Shown here: positions 1 through 8,139 of the stretch, piece by piece
How positions within the stretch are numbered: the first letter of the stretch is position 1
How the letters are laid out: each line of letters begins with the position of its first letter
Source: Ruminococcus sp. AM22-13
Lineage (GTDB): Bacteria > Bacillota > Clostridia > Lachnospirales > Lachnospiraceae
Assembly (NCBI RefSeq): GCF_003471165.1
Contig: NZ_QRIL01000008.1
Coordinates: forward strand, 76,975-140,974
Length of the DNA stretch: 64,000 bases
Direction: 5' to 3'
Notes under the pieces: generated by a model
Seen by the model: the letters and a program-made list of their open reading frames with translations, nothing else
The model's database searches: none
What the model was told of the DNA's origin: nothing
Made by a program: the position numbers and the translations under genes

Positions 1-2406
1 AAGTTTATCCGGGTCTACATACATACGTCTTCCCAGAGTATTGATAATCTCTGAGAAATCATCATAATAAATCTGAATATTTTTTAACTTTGCAAGTGCT
101 TTGGACAGTGTCGGTGTCTCCAGTGCTTCTTTACTTCTCACTACAAAAATAATCTGCTCTGCATATCCTGCAAAAGCTTCTTCCTGCTCCATCATTTCAT
201 TTAAGATATGTTCAGTAGGCTCTTTTTCTTCTTCCAGAAACATCAGGATATGTTTTCCGTCTGCTGTAAGGTCAGATGCTTTCAACTCTGTACCATCCTC
301 AGTTTTCAGCATAAAATCCGGCATGGAAATATTCTCCAGCATATCCTCCAGATCTGCTTCCCTGAGTACCAGCTCAATCTCCTTTGTCTCTCCGGGCTGA
401 ATTTCAAAATGATATTCATTTGCAAACATATTTCCATTTGGAAGTCTGTTTGAAGTAAGAATCCTGTAGTTTCCGGATTCCAACGGCAGATTCAGGATCT
501 GATCTTCGAAATTCTCTGCTCCCAGTTTCAGTGATGTATATCTTCCATTCTCCAGTTTTGCAATACTCCAGTTCTGGAAATATTTCCACTTTACAGTCTC
601 TCCTGCTTTCAGGATCAGAGTACAGTTCTTCTCTGTTCTTGCAAGCACAGGAACGAATCTTCCGTTTTCCATATATTCCATAGAACGATCATGTGGATTC
701 AGTCTTGCCGCTACTCCAAAGGTTCTCGCTATTGCAACAAACAGGATTTTCTTTGACAGGAAGCTTCCTGTACAGGTTCTTATACATCCTGCCGGTGTTG
801 TGATCACACTGGAACGCTCTTTCTCCGGTCTGGAAACAATTGCCTTCTCGATCAGATTCCAGATTCTGGAAGGGTCATCTCTCAGCTCCTGTTTCTCAGT
901 TCTGGAAAAATGCTTCTTAATCTCTCTTCTGTATTTCTGAAGAACTTCATCATCTACTCTTGGATTTAACACATAAGATACAAAGGTATCCTTTTTCATC
1001 ATACCATGATATGGAATTGCCAGCTCCAGGTGTTCCTCCAGAACGTCACTGATACAGTCAGTTCTGTCTTTCTCTGTGAGAACCCTCAGGAGATCCTCTC
1101 TGTATGAGGCAGCAATGGCTTCTTCTATCCTGTTTACCTTTTTTTCCAGAAAACGTTCACATTCCGGATTTGACCAGTTTCTTACTTTCTGCTCTCTGTG
1201 TGCATTGGCTGCTGCCAGACGCTTATTTCCCTTCGCCTTCTGTTCTAAAGTCGGCATGTCTGTGTTTACAGGTGCGTCATGAGGAGCAAATATATCTGCT
1301 GCTGTCCACTTTTCTGATTCGCCGTCATTTCTTTTATCCTGCGGTACCAGACAAAGTTCACAGTTATCTTCTTTCTCAGTGTTCATAACTGTTTCCGCAT
1401 AGAACCACTCGCCGTCAGAACACATTCTTGCGGAAATATGCAGACTCCCAAGTCCTGTTGTCAGTCTGGCGGTTCCCTTACTGTCTGTTTTCTTCTCTGC
1501 GATCGGTGCATATTCAGAGTAATTCAGTACTTCAAAAGAAACCTCTGTGCCCTCCGCCGGAGCTCCCTGTTCATCCTTTACGGATACTGTAATCTCCTTT
1601 GTAACAGCATATCTCTTCAATTCATTCAGCATAGTAACCATGCCGTCTTTGCCGATCACTTCTCCGTTCGGAATTTTTGTGTCAAATACACGGGAGTGAA
1701 TCATCATCGCTCTGGAAGAAGCATTCGTAAACCATCCTTTATTCAGGATTTCTTCCGGCTCACATGCTCCAAGGAAATACCATTCACCGTCACACCAGAT
1801 TTCTACCCATGCATGATTGTCATCACAATGAGACCATTTCGGCGCATACACCTGGCGCGCCGGAACGCCCACACTTCGCAGGGCATTCACTGTAAATACA
1901 GACTCCTCACCACATCTTCCATTACCTCTTCGATATACGGAAACCGCAGATAAAGTACGGTCATCTGTACAGTGATAGGTTGCTTCTTCGGCGCACCAGT
2001 AGTTCACTTCCAGGGCTGCCTCTTTAAAATTCATTCCCTGCGTTCTGGTTCCAATCTCTGTGCGGAAGAAAGTTCTGCAAGGAGCAATTTCTTCTTCATT
2101 TACTCTGTGAAACAGCACATAATTCAGGAAGATTTCTTCCGGAAGATCTGCAACCTTTGGATTCTCTTTCCAGAGATTCACACCATTCTCTGCATAGTCC
2201 AGAAATACTTCAAACGGATAATTGCCAATATCGCTGTACGGCATAAACGCATATAAATATTTACATGCAAGCGCCACTTCCTCTGTACATTTCTGTAATT
2301 TCTCATCTACAGGCGCAAAAACCCGGGGCAGGTTCTTCGCCTGCTCCAGGTAGCTCTTTTCAATTCGATCCCTGTTCTCTTTCAAAAAAATCTTCGGTTC
2401 TGCCAT
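1..2406 (-). CDS. Large transglutaminase-like domain protein (C-terminus beyond window)
   Basis: I read 802 codons from ATG at 2406 to the window edge, so the C-terminus is missing. A transglutaminase-like cysteine-peptidase fold is supported at residues ~140-225: Cys165 in GNGRCGEES and His198 in DDNHAWVEIW fit the catalytic Cys and His; the third residue is probably in the following LGACEPE stretch, where Glu rather than the usual Asp stands. Downstream is a segment reminiscent of an Ig-like/carboxypeptidase-regulatory repeat (around KDEQGAPAEGTEVSFEV), then a long tail without a recognised domain. No signal peptide is visible, so it is probably cytoplasmic. The start overlaps the stop of the upstream cutC-like gene (TAATG), implying translational coupling. 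It is the last visible member of the dpp-deoR-cutC run, so a role in processing imported peptides is plausible but inferred. It could equally be a protein-modifying or structural enzyme. Confidence 0.75.
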   Translation of the reverse strand, partial: MAEPKIFLKENRDRIEKSYLEQAKNLPRVFAPVDEKLQKCTEEVALACKYLYAFMPYSDIGNYPFEVFLDYAENGVNLWKENPKVADLPEEIFLNYVLFHRVNEEEIAPCRTFFRTEIGTRTQGMNFKEAALEVNYWCAEEATYHCTDDRTLSAVSVYRRGNGRCGEESVFTVNALRSVGVPARQVYAPKWSHCDDNHAWVEIWCDGEWYFLGACEPEEILNKGWFTNASSRAMMIHSRVFDTKIPNGEVIGKDGMVTMLNELKRYAVTKEITVSVKDEQGAPAEGTEVSFEVLNYSEYAPIAEKKTDSKGTARLTTGLGSLHISARMCSDGEWFYAETVMNTEKEDNCELCLVPQDKRNDGESEKWTAADIFAPHDAPVNTDMPTLEQKAKGNKRLAAANAHREQKVRNWSNPECERFLEKKVNRIEEAIAASYREDLLRVLTEKDRTDCISDVLEEHLELAIPYHGMMKKDTFVSYVLNPRVDDEVLQKYRREIKKHFSRTEKQELRDDPSRIWNLIEKAIVSRPEKERSSVITTPAGCIRTCTGSFLSKKILFVAIARTFGVAARLNPHDRSMEYMENGRFVPVLARTEKNCTLILKAGETVKWKYFQNWSIAKLENGRYTSLKLGAENFEDQILNLPLESGNYRILTSNRLPNGNMFANEYHFEIQPGETKEIELVLREADLEDMLENISMPDFMLKTEDGTELKASDLTADGKHILMFLEEEKEPTEHILNEMMEQEEAFAGYAEQIIFVVRSKEALETPTLSKALAKLKNIQIYYDDFSEIINTLGRRMYVDPDKL

Positions 2407-3152
2407 TATAATTCCTCCAGAACTTTCTTTGCGGCGCGGATATTATCTACATCCGTACGCCATATCTCATATTCACTAAGCATCGGGAGTCCCATATTCA
2501 CTCCGTCTTTTCTGAACTGCATCTCACTGTCGATTACTCTCTTACCAGTCATGTGATATGCTTTTATTCCTGTCAGAGGATAAAGCTGTCGGATTACCGA
2601 TGCGCCGACACCGCTTCCTGCCTGGATTGTGATACGTCCACGACTCTTTTCCTCGAGTTCCCGCAAAAGATCTGCCCCCTGCAGACATACATTGCGCTGG
2701 CCTGAAGTAAGGATCGTATTGATTCCCAGTGAGATTGCCTGTTCCATTGTTTCTATTGGATCCACGCATACATCAAAAGCTCTGTGAAGGGTCACTGACA
2801 TATCCCCTGCCGCCTCCATCAGTTCTTTCATCTGTTCCATGTTTAATGTGCCATCCGGTTTCAGCACCCCAAATACAACACCTTCGGCACCCATTTTTCT
2901 GAAATCTTCTACTGCATGCTTTATCATGGAAAATTCTGCATCTGTATAGCAGAAATCTCCAAAACGCGGACGGATCAGGGCATGGATCCTGATATCCGAA
3001 CGCTTCCTTATCTCATCAAAAAGCCACGGTCCCGGAGTGGTTCCGCCGATGATCAGGTTGCCGCAGAGTTCCAACCTGTCTGCGCCTCCCTCAACCGCTG
3101 CCATAGCAGATTCTACAGAATCTACACAGGCTTCCAAAATATATTCTTTCAC
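2406..3152 (-). CDS. cutC: CutC family protein
   Basis: A 248-residue TIM-barrel protein of the CutC family. The N-terminus (EYILEACVDSVESA), GADRLELC at residues ~25-32, GGTTPG and the HALIRPR motif are typical. I chose the GTG start at 3152 because a GGAGG lies 7 bases upstream; the longer frame to 3197 adds 15 residues unlike the family. CutC was named for copper homeostasis in E. coli, but that role is disputed and no ligand chemistry is established. Here it sits between a DeoR regulator and a transglutaminase-like gene behind a peptide importer, and no copper gene is nearby, so a metabolic role fits better (inference). The stop overlaps the next start. Confidence 0.85.
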   Translation of the reverse strand: MKEYILEACVDSVESAMAAVEGGADRLELCGNLIIGGTTPGPWLFDEIRKRSDIRIHALIRPRFGDFCYTDAEFSMIKHAVEDFRKMGAEGVVFGVLKPDGTLNMEQMKELMEAAGDMSVTLHRAFDVCVDPIETMEQAISLGINTILTSGQRNVCLQGADLLRELEEKSRGRITIQAGSGVGASVIRQLYPLTGIKAYHMTGKRVIDSEMQFRKDGVNMGLPMLSEYEIWRTDVDNIRAAKKVLEEL

Positions 3153-3214
3153 GTACTTGCCTCCATCTTTTTCATTTAAGCCAGACAGATCATCCATTCT
3201 GCTGACTGATTTAA

Positions 3215-3253
3215 CCAGATCAGATAAGTCCCCCGAAGACTTACCTGTATCAG
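3215..3253. repeat. Half copy of the AAGTCCCC/GGGGACTT repeat (family B)
   Basis: The short stretch between deoR and cutC contains AAGTCCCCC followed by GACTTACCTGTATCAG. The same ACTTACCTGTATCA word occurs inverted near 57180-57200 and the AAGTCCCC arm occurs at 29.65 and 62.31 kb. It looks like a degenerate copy of that dispersed palindrome and overlaps the last codons of deoR. Confidence 0.5.
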
Positions 3254-4032
3254 AACAATTTCACCCCTGCTCTCTCCAGTGTACTCACGATCGTATCATC
3301 TGGAAATTCATCCGTAACAATTCCGCTGATATCATCAAAGTATGCATATTTATAGGAATCGTTGAAATAGAATTTATCCCTTTCCATAACAACATATTTA
3401 TGTCTGCTGCTGTACACGGCTGCTTTCTTTGTCAATCCGTCCTCTACCCCCAATGTAGTAATTGCACAATCAGTCATATCCACACCGCAGCTTCCTATAA
3501 ATGCACGGTCAAAGCTATACTGCTTAATCACTTCTATCGTTGCAGCTCCCATAAATCCGTTTACTGTCTGGTACATTGTTCCCCCTGTACCGATTGCAGT
3601 AATAGACGGATTTGTGGCAAGGATCTGCAGGATATCTATCATATTGCTCACCACTACCACACGCATATTTGACGTGGCAAGAAGCTTTGCCAGTTCGATA
3701 TTTGTGGTAGAAATATCAAGGAAAATCGTTTCGTTATTCTTAATCAGTTTAAATGCTTTGGCTGCAATTGTTCTCTTTTTGTCAAGGTTAAACTGGCGTC
3801 TGTCTACTACGTCTCTTTTCAGCGGATAATCCTGTGAAAGGATTGCACCGCCGTAGGTTCTCTTTAACTTACCGGCGTTTTCAAGAATCTTAAGATCTTT
3901 TCGGATACAGTCTTCTGTGACCTGAAAGATTTCACTCAATTCCTTAACCTTGACTTTTCCGTTTTCACGAAGACAATTCTCTATTGCGCTTTGTCTTTCC
4001 TCAGTAAACATAGCCCCTCTTTCCTCATCCAT
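3250..4032 (-). CDS. DeoR/GlpR-family transcriptional regulator
   Basis: A 260-residue DeoR-family repressor. The N-terminal winged helix-turn-helix is clear (FTEERQSAIENCL, KVKELSEIFQVTEDCIRKDLKILE), followed by the family's KLKRTYGGAI junction and a C-terminal sugar-phosphate-isomerase-like effector domain (FLDISTTNIELAKLL, AFIGSCGVD, GLTKKAAVYSS). DeoR proteins usually sense a phosphorylated sugar or nucleoside. The start could be ATG 4032 or ATG 4011 (the latter just after an AGAGGGG); both give the full HTH. It lies 80 bases downstream of dppF and 97 upstream of cutC, all on one strand, so it probably controls this operon. Its ligand cannot be read from sequence. Confidence 0.88.
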   Translation of the reverse strand: MDEERGAMFTEERQSAIENCLRENGKVKVKELSEIFQVTEDCIRKDLKILENAGKLKRTYGGAILSQDYPLKRDVVDRRQFNLDKKRTIAAKAFKLIKNNETIFLDISTTNIELAKLLATSNMRVVVVSNMIDILQILATNPSITAIGTGGTMYQTVNGFMGAATIEVIKQYSFDRAFIGSCGVDMTDCAITTLGVEDGLTKKAAVYSSRHKYVVMERDKFYFNDSYKYAYFDDISGIVTDEFPDDTIVSTLERAGVKLF

Positions 4033-4112
4033 TCATAATGACCTGTATCTCTCAGTGAATCCTGTTTTCTTCACTGTTCATCTCCAGGTGTGATATTGTT
4101 ATTTCGGAATTC

Positions 4113-5087
4113 CTATTCTGTAAGTTCCGGATAATGACATTTTACAATATGACCCGGTGCAATTTCAGCAGGTGTCGGCACCTGTGTCTTACATTTTTCT
4201 GTACAATGCGGACAACGTGTGTGGAACAGACAGCCACTCGGCGGATTACTCGGACTTGGAAGGTCACCTTTCAGAGTAATACGCTCTTTCTTCACTTCCG
4301 GATCCGGGATCGGAACTGCGGAGAGAAGTGCTCTTGTATATGGATGTCTCGGGTTTGCATAAAGTTCTTTCTTCGGTGCTGTCTCTACGATCGTGCCAAG
4401 ATACATGACACCGATTCTGTCTGAAATCATTTCAACGACGCTCAGGTCATGGGAAATGAACAGATAGGTAAGATTAAAGTCTTTCTGTAACTGCTGCAGA
4501 AGATTTAATACCTGCGCCTGGATAGAAACATCAAGGGCAGATACCGGCTCATCTGCGATGATAAGCTTTGGCTGTACAGTCAGTGCTCTGGCAATTCCGA
4601 TACGCTGACGCTGACCACCGGAAAATTCATGAGGATAACGTTCTCCGTGTGATGGGCTTAAGCCTACTGTTCCCAGAAGTTCATGTACTTTCTTAAGACG
4701 CTCACCTGCACTCATATTTGTGTGAATCAGAAGTGGCTCACCGATGAGATCCTGAACTTTCATTCTCGGGTTCAGAGAACCGTATGGATCCTGGAAAACC
4801 ATCTGAATATCTGAACGTAACGGGCGCATTTCTTTCTCTGAAAGTTTGGAGATTTCTTTTCCCTCAAACCAGATCTCGCCGGAGTCAGGTGTGATCAGAT
4901 GATCAATCAGTTTACCCGTCGTAGATTTCCCGCATCCGGACTCACCTACCAGAGAGAAAGTTTCACCCGGATAGATATCGAATGATACATCATTTACAGC
5001 ATGGACAAATTTCTTCTTGCTGAACATTCCTCCGTTTGCCTGGAATGTTTTCTTCATATTCTTTACTGATAATAACGGCTCGCTCAC
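4113..5087 (-). CDS. dppF: Oligopeptide/dipeptide ABC transporter ATP-binding protein, DppF/OppF type
   Basis: A 324-residue ABC ATPase that energises peptide uptake together with DppD. Walker A is GESGCGKST near residue 50, the signature is HEFSGGQRQR, Walker B is LIIADEPVSALD, and the C-terminus carries the Opp/Dpp-specific Cys cluster (GCLFHTRCPHCTEKC), which in this family binds an iron-sulfur cluster or metal. The start is GTG at 5087, three bases after the dppD stop and behind an AAGGAGG lying over the dppD end, so translation is coupled. The length is normal for the family. The peptide-versus-other-solute specificity is set by DppA, not by this subunit. Confidence 0.93.
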   Translation of the reverse strand: MSEPLLSVKNMKKTFQANGGMFSKKKFVHAVNDVSFDIYPGETFSLVGESGCGKSTTGKLIDHLITPDSGEIWFEGKEISKLSEKEMRPLRSDIQMVFQDPYGSLNPRMKVQDLIGEPLLIHTNMSAGERLKKVHELLGTVGLSPSHGERYPHEFSGGQRQRIGIARALTVQPKLIIADEPVSALDVSIQAQVLNLLQQLQKDFNLTYLFISHDLSVVEMISDRIGVMYLGTIVETAPKKELYANPRHPYTRALLSAVPIPDPEVKKERITLKGDLPSPSNPPSGCLFHTRCPHCTEKCKTQVPTPAEIAPGHIVKCHYPELTE

Positions 5088-5090
5088 AGG

Positions 5091-6080
5091 TTACGCCTCC
5101 TTTCCGGTTTTGTTGAGCAGATGGCATCTGCATTTTCTGGTACCTGCTTCGTTGATATCTGCAAGCTCCGGTTCCTGCTGATGACAGATGTCCATTGCAT
5201 ATTTACATCTCGGTGCAAACTTACATCCTTTCGGCATTACAGACAGGTCCGGTACGCTTCCCGGAATGGACGGAAGAGATTCCACACCGCTTCCAAGTTT
5301 CGGCACAGAACCGATCAGCCCCTGTGTATATGGATGTTTCGGATCTGCAAAAAGTTCCTGCACAGGCGCTTCTTCTACGATTCGGCCGGCATACATAACA
5401 ACAACTCTGGAACACATTTCAGCGACAACACCAAGGTCATGTGTGATCATCAGAATGCCTGTATTCTTCTTTGCCCTGATGTCCTCCATCAGTTCCAGAA
5501 TCTGTGCCTGAATGGTAACGTCAAGGGCTGTAGTCGGCTCGTCCGCGATGAGAAGCTCCGGCTCACAGGACATTGCCATAGCGATCATAACACGCTGACA
5601 CATACCGCCGGAAAGCTGGTGCGGATAACTCTTTAATGTCATATCCGGTTCAGGGATACCTACTGATTTCAGTACTTCGAATGCTCTGTTGTGCGCTTCT
5701 TCTTTTGAGAAATTGTTATGGAGCAGGATTGCTTCTGTCAACTGTTTCTCAATTCTCATACATGGGTTCAGAGAGTTCATCGGCTCCTGAAAGATCATGG
5801 CAACTTCACGTCCTCTGATCTTTCTCATGCCTTTTTTATCTTCTTTGAGAAGATCCTTGCCATTAAGCAGGATCTCACCGTTGGAAATCTTACTGTTTCG
5901 TGCCAGAAGTTTCATAATGGAGAGGGAAGTTACGGATTTACCGCATCCGGACTCTCCTACCAGACCAAGAATTTCACCCGGCTGAATGGAGAAGCTTACA
6001 TTATTAACTGCTGTCACCCATGTTTTATCTCTTTTAAACTCCGTACGGAGGTTCTTTACTTCTAATAATTTTTCTGCCAT
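5091..6080 (-). CDS. dppD: Oligopeptide/dipeptide ABC transporter ATP-binding protein, DppD/OppD type
   Basis: A 329-residue ABC ATPase, partner of DppF. Walker A is GESGCGKSVT, the signature is HQLSGGMCQR, Walker B is LLIADEPTTALD, and the C-terminal oligo_HPY extension has the Cys motif GCKFAPRCKYAMDIC. The ATG follows GGAGGAAGAAACC. It starts 12 bases after dppC. The Walker and signature motifs are intact, so it should be an active ATPase. Acts on the cytoplasmic face of the membrane with the DppB/DppC permease pair. Confidence 0.93.
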   Translation of the reverse strand: MAEKLLEVKNLRTEFKRDKTWVTAVNNVSFSIQPGEILGLVGESGCGKSVTSLSIMKLLARNSKISNGEILLNGKDLLKEDKKGMRKIRGREVAMIFQEPMNSLNPCMRIEKQLTEAILLHNNFSKEEAHNRAFEVLKSVGIPEPDMTLKSYPHQLSGGMCQRVMIAMAMSCEPELLIADEPTTALDVTIQAQILELMEDIRAKKNTGILMITHDLGVVAEMCSRVVVMYAGRIVEEAPVQELFADPKHPYTQGLIGSVPKLGSGVESLPSIPGSVPDLSVMPKGCKFAPRCKYAMDICHQQEPELADINEAGTRKCRCHLLNKTGKEA

Positions 6081-6092
6081 GGTTTCTTCCTC

Positions 6093-6992
6093 CTAGTTCA
6101 TCTTTGGATCCAGGGTATCTCTGAGACCGTCGCCCAGCAGGTTGAATGCCAGAACTGTAAGGAAGATCAGAATACCAGGGAACAGTACCATGTGAGGAGC
6201 TGTGTTCAGATAGTTACGTCCTGTGGAAAGCATGGAACCCCAGTCAGGCTCTGTAACGTTTGCACCGAATCCCAGGAAGCTTAAGGATGATGCAGCAAGG
6301 ATCGCAGTACCTACACGCATGGTAAAGTTAACGATCATGGACTGAATCGTACCAGGGAAAATATGTACAAACAGGATTCTTGTGTTTGAGCATCCCAGGG
6401 AACGGGCAACCTCTACATAAGGAGCCTGCTTTACGGAAATCGTAGCGCTTCGTATGATTCGTGCGAAGGACGGCACTGTAAATACCGCAACCGCGATCAT
6501 AACATTTACCATTCCCTGTCCGATGATGGCAACGACTGCGATAGCCAGCAGGATATCAGGAAAAGCGAAAAGTACGTCACAGCATCTCATAATCAGGGAA
6601 TCGATAATTCCGCCGTAGAAACCTGCGATCAGTCCGAGAACAACACCGATAGCCGTACCGATGATCGTCGCTGTCAGCGCGCATGTAAGAGAAAGTCTGG
6701 TACCAACCATCAGACGGGAGAAAACATCCTGTCCGTATTCATTGGTTCCCCAGATGTGGGCTGCGCTTGGCCCCTGCATCATAGCTGTGTAATCCGGTGC
6801 CTGCGGATCATACGGAACTACATACGGTCCGATGATTGCCATTAAGATAATAAATACTATAAATGCCAGAGAAATCACTGCTGTTTTTCTCTTCATGAAT
6901 TTCTTGACAAATTCTTTGAACTTGCTCTGTGCCTTAGGGAGTTCTTCGGCAGCAGCAAGGTTAATGTTTGATGTTGTGTTCTTATCTGCCAT
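6093..6992 (-). CDS. dppC: Peptide ABC transporter permease, DppC/OppC type
   Basis: An approximately 299-residue integral membrane permease. After a charged N-terminal ~35 residues there is the first membrane helix (AVISLAFIVFIILMAIIGPYV) and the OppC_N domain, then the periplasmic-side WGTNEYGQDVFSRL motif and the binding-protein-dependent transport domain with the EAA loop (YVEVARSLGCSNTRILFVHIFP). I placed the start at ATG 6992, 7 bases behind GGAGG; the upstream in-frame ATG at 7013 would add seven residues (MNRGGEK) and overlap the dppB stop. Pairs with DppB to form the channel. Confidence 0.93.
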   Translation of the reverse strand: MADKNTTSNINLAAAEELPKAQSKFKEFVKKFMKRKTAVISLAFIVFIILMAIIGPYVVPYDPQAPDYTAMMQGPSAAHIWGTNEYGQDVFSRLMVGTRLSLTCALTATIIGTAIGVVLGLIAGFYGGIIDSLIMRCCDVLFAFPDILLAIAVVAIIGQGMVNVMIAVAVFTVPSFARIIRSATISVKQAPYVEVARSLGCSNTRILFVHIFPGTIQSMIVNFTMRVGTAILAASSLSFLGFGANVTEPDWGSMLSTGRNYLNTAPHMVLFPGILIFLTVLAFNLLGDGLRDTLDPKMN

Positions 6993-7005
6993 CTTCTCTC
7001 CTCCT

Positions 7006-7926
7006 CTATTCATAACGTACTCTTGGGTTAATCACGCCATAAAGAACATCTACGATCAGGTTGATCAGGATATATTCTGTAGCAAAGAACAGAAGTAATG
7101 CCTGAACAACTTTGTAATCTCTCATCTGGATGGAGTCTACCAGAAGACGTCCAAGTCCGGGGATGGAAAATACCGTCTCTGCCATAACAGATCCGGAAAG
7201 GAGACCACCGATCTGAAGTCCGGCTACTGTTACAATCTCGATCAGAGAATTCTTAAATGCATGACGCATAACAACCAGTGATTCAGAAAGACCTTTGGCA
7301 CGTGCGGTACGCACATAGTCCTCACGCATGGTTTCAAGCATGGAAGATCTGGAGAATCTGGCAAGTACGGCCATGATTCCTGCTCCCATTGTAAGTGACG
7401 GAAGAATATAGCTCTTCCAGGTTTCCAGTCCACTGGTTGGAAGCCATCCCAGGCTTACTGAAAAAAGCTGAATCAATTCCAGACCTAACCAGAAGCTTGG
7501 AACAGATATACCTGCGATTGCTATGATCATACCTACATAATCAAGAATTCTGCCATGAAATACGGCAGCGATGATACCGATTGCAATACCGATGATTGCA
7601 GCCCATATCATGGATGAGAATGTCAGCATGATAGTTGGTTTCAGTCTTGGTGCGATTGTCTCTACTACGGTTTTACCGTTTTTGATAGAGCTTCCCAGAT
7701 CTCCTGTAAAAAGACCTTTCATATATTTACCATACTGTACAAGTAATGGCTCATCCAGTCCCAGCTGTTCACGTACAACTGCCACATCTTCCTTTGTTGC
7801 ATCCTGACCGGCTACCAGTCTTGCCGGATCACCTGGAATCATATGGATAAACATAAATACTACGAATGAGATAACCAGAAGCAGCGGGATCGTGCTTGCC
7901 AAACGTTTACCTAAATAACGTCCCAT
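7006..7926 (-). CDS. dppB: Peptide ABC transporter permease, DppB/OppB type
   Basis: A 306-residue permease starting MGRYLGKRLASTIPLLL, a first helix typical of DppB/OppB, then the family motif IPGDPARLVAGQDAT and six membrane spans in total. The EAA loop is YVRTARAKGLSESLVVMRHAFKN (in part). ATG is preceded by AGGAGGAAAAAT. About 210 bases separate it from dppA; that gap holds stem-loops but no obvious terminator, so it is probably cotranscribed with dppA at lower level. Confidence 0.93.
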   Translation of the reverse strand: MGRYLGKRLASTIPLLLVISFVVFMFIHMIPGDPARLVAGQDATKEDVAVVREQLGLDEPLLVQYGKYMKGLFTGDLGSSIKNGKTVVETIAPRLKPTIMLTFSSMIWAAIIGIAIGIIAAVFHGRILDYVGMIIAIAGISVPSFWLGLELIQLFSVSLGWLPTSGLETWKSYILPSLTMGAGIMAVLARFSRSSMLETMREDYVRTARAKGLSESLVVMRHAFKNSLIEIVTVAGLQIGGLLSGSVMAETVFSIPGLGRLLVDSIQMRDYKVVQALLLFFATEYILINLIVDVLYGVINPRVRYE

Positions 7927-7982
7927 ATTTTTCCTCCTTATTATTTTCTTACCTGTTATTTATATTTGATGCTTTATAGCCA

Positions 7983-8062
7983 GAGAACTGCCATAGTAAA
8001 TCTTATGGCAGTTCTCCGGTTCGAACATCTTTGTCCTGTATTCACACTGCCGTATCGGCAGT
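7983..8062 (-). promoter_or_regulatory. Intercistronic stem-loops between dppA and dppB
   Basis: A perfect 13-base-pair inverted repeat (GAGAACTGCCATA at 7983-7995 and its complement at 8004-8016, 8-base loop) and a second hairpin at 8046-8062 (ACTGCCG-TAT-CGGCAGT) lie between dppA and dppB. Neither is followed by a T run on the minus strand. Such structures commonly protect the binding-protein mRNA 3' end so it is made in excess over the permease; that role is inferred. Confidence 0.6.
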
Positions 8063-8139
8063 ATTTTTATGGAATTGCTGCAATTTCAGATCAGACAGCC
8101 AGATTTATGTTCTTCGCAGCCTGTTCTCAACCCCATTAC

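Noticed and set aside
1438..1953. 171-residue plus-strand frame inside the transglutaminase gene
   Set aside because: Opposite-strand shadow of the transglutaminase core, with no start signal.
8013..8026. GGTTCGAA word suggesting a tRNA T-arm
   Set aside because: No acceptor, D-arm or anticodon stem fits around it.
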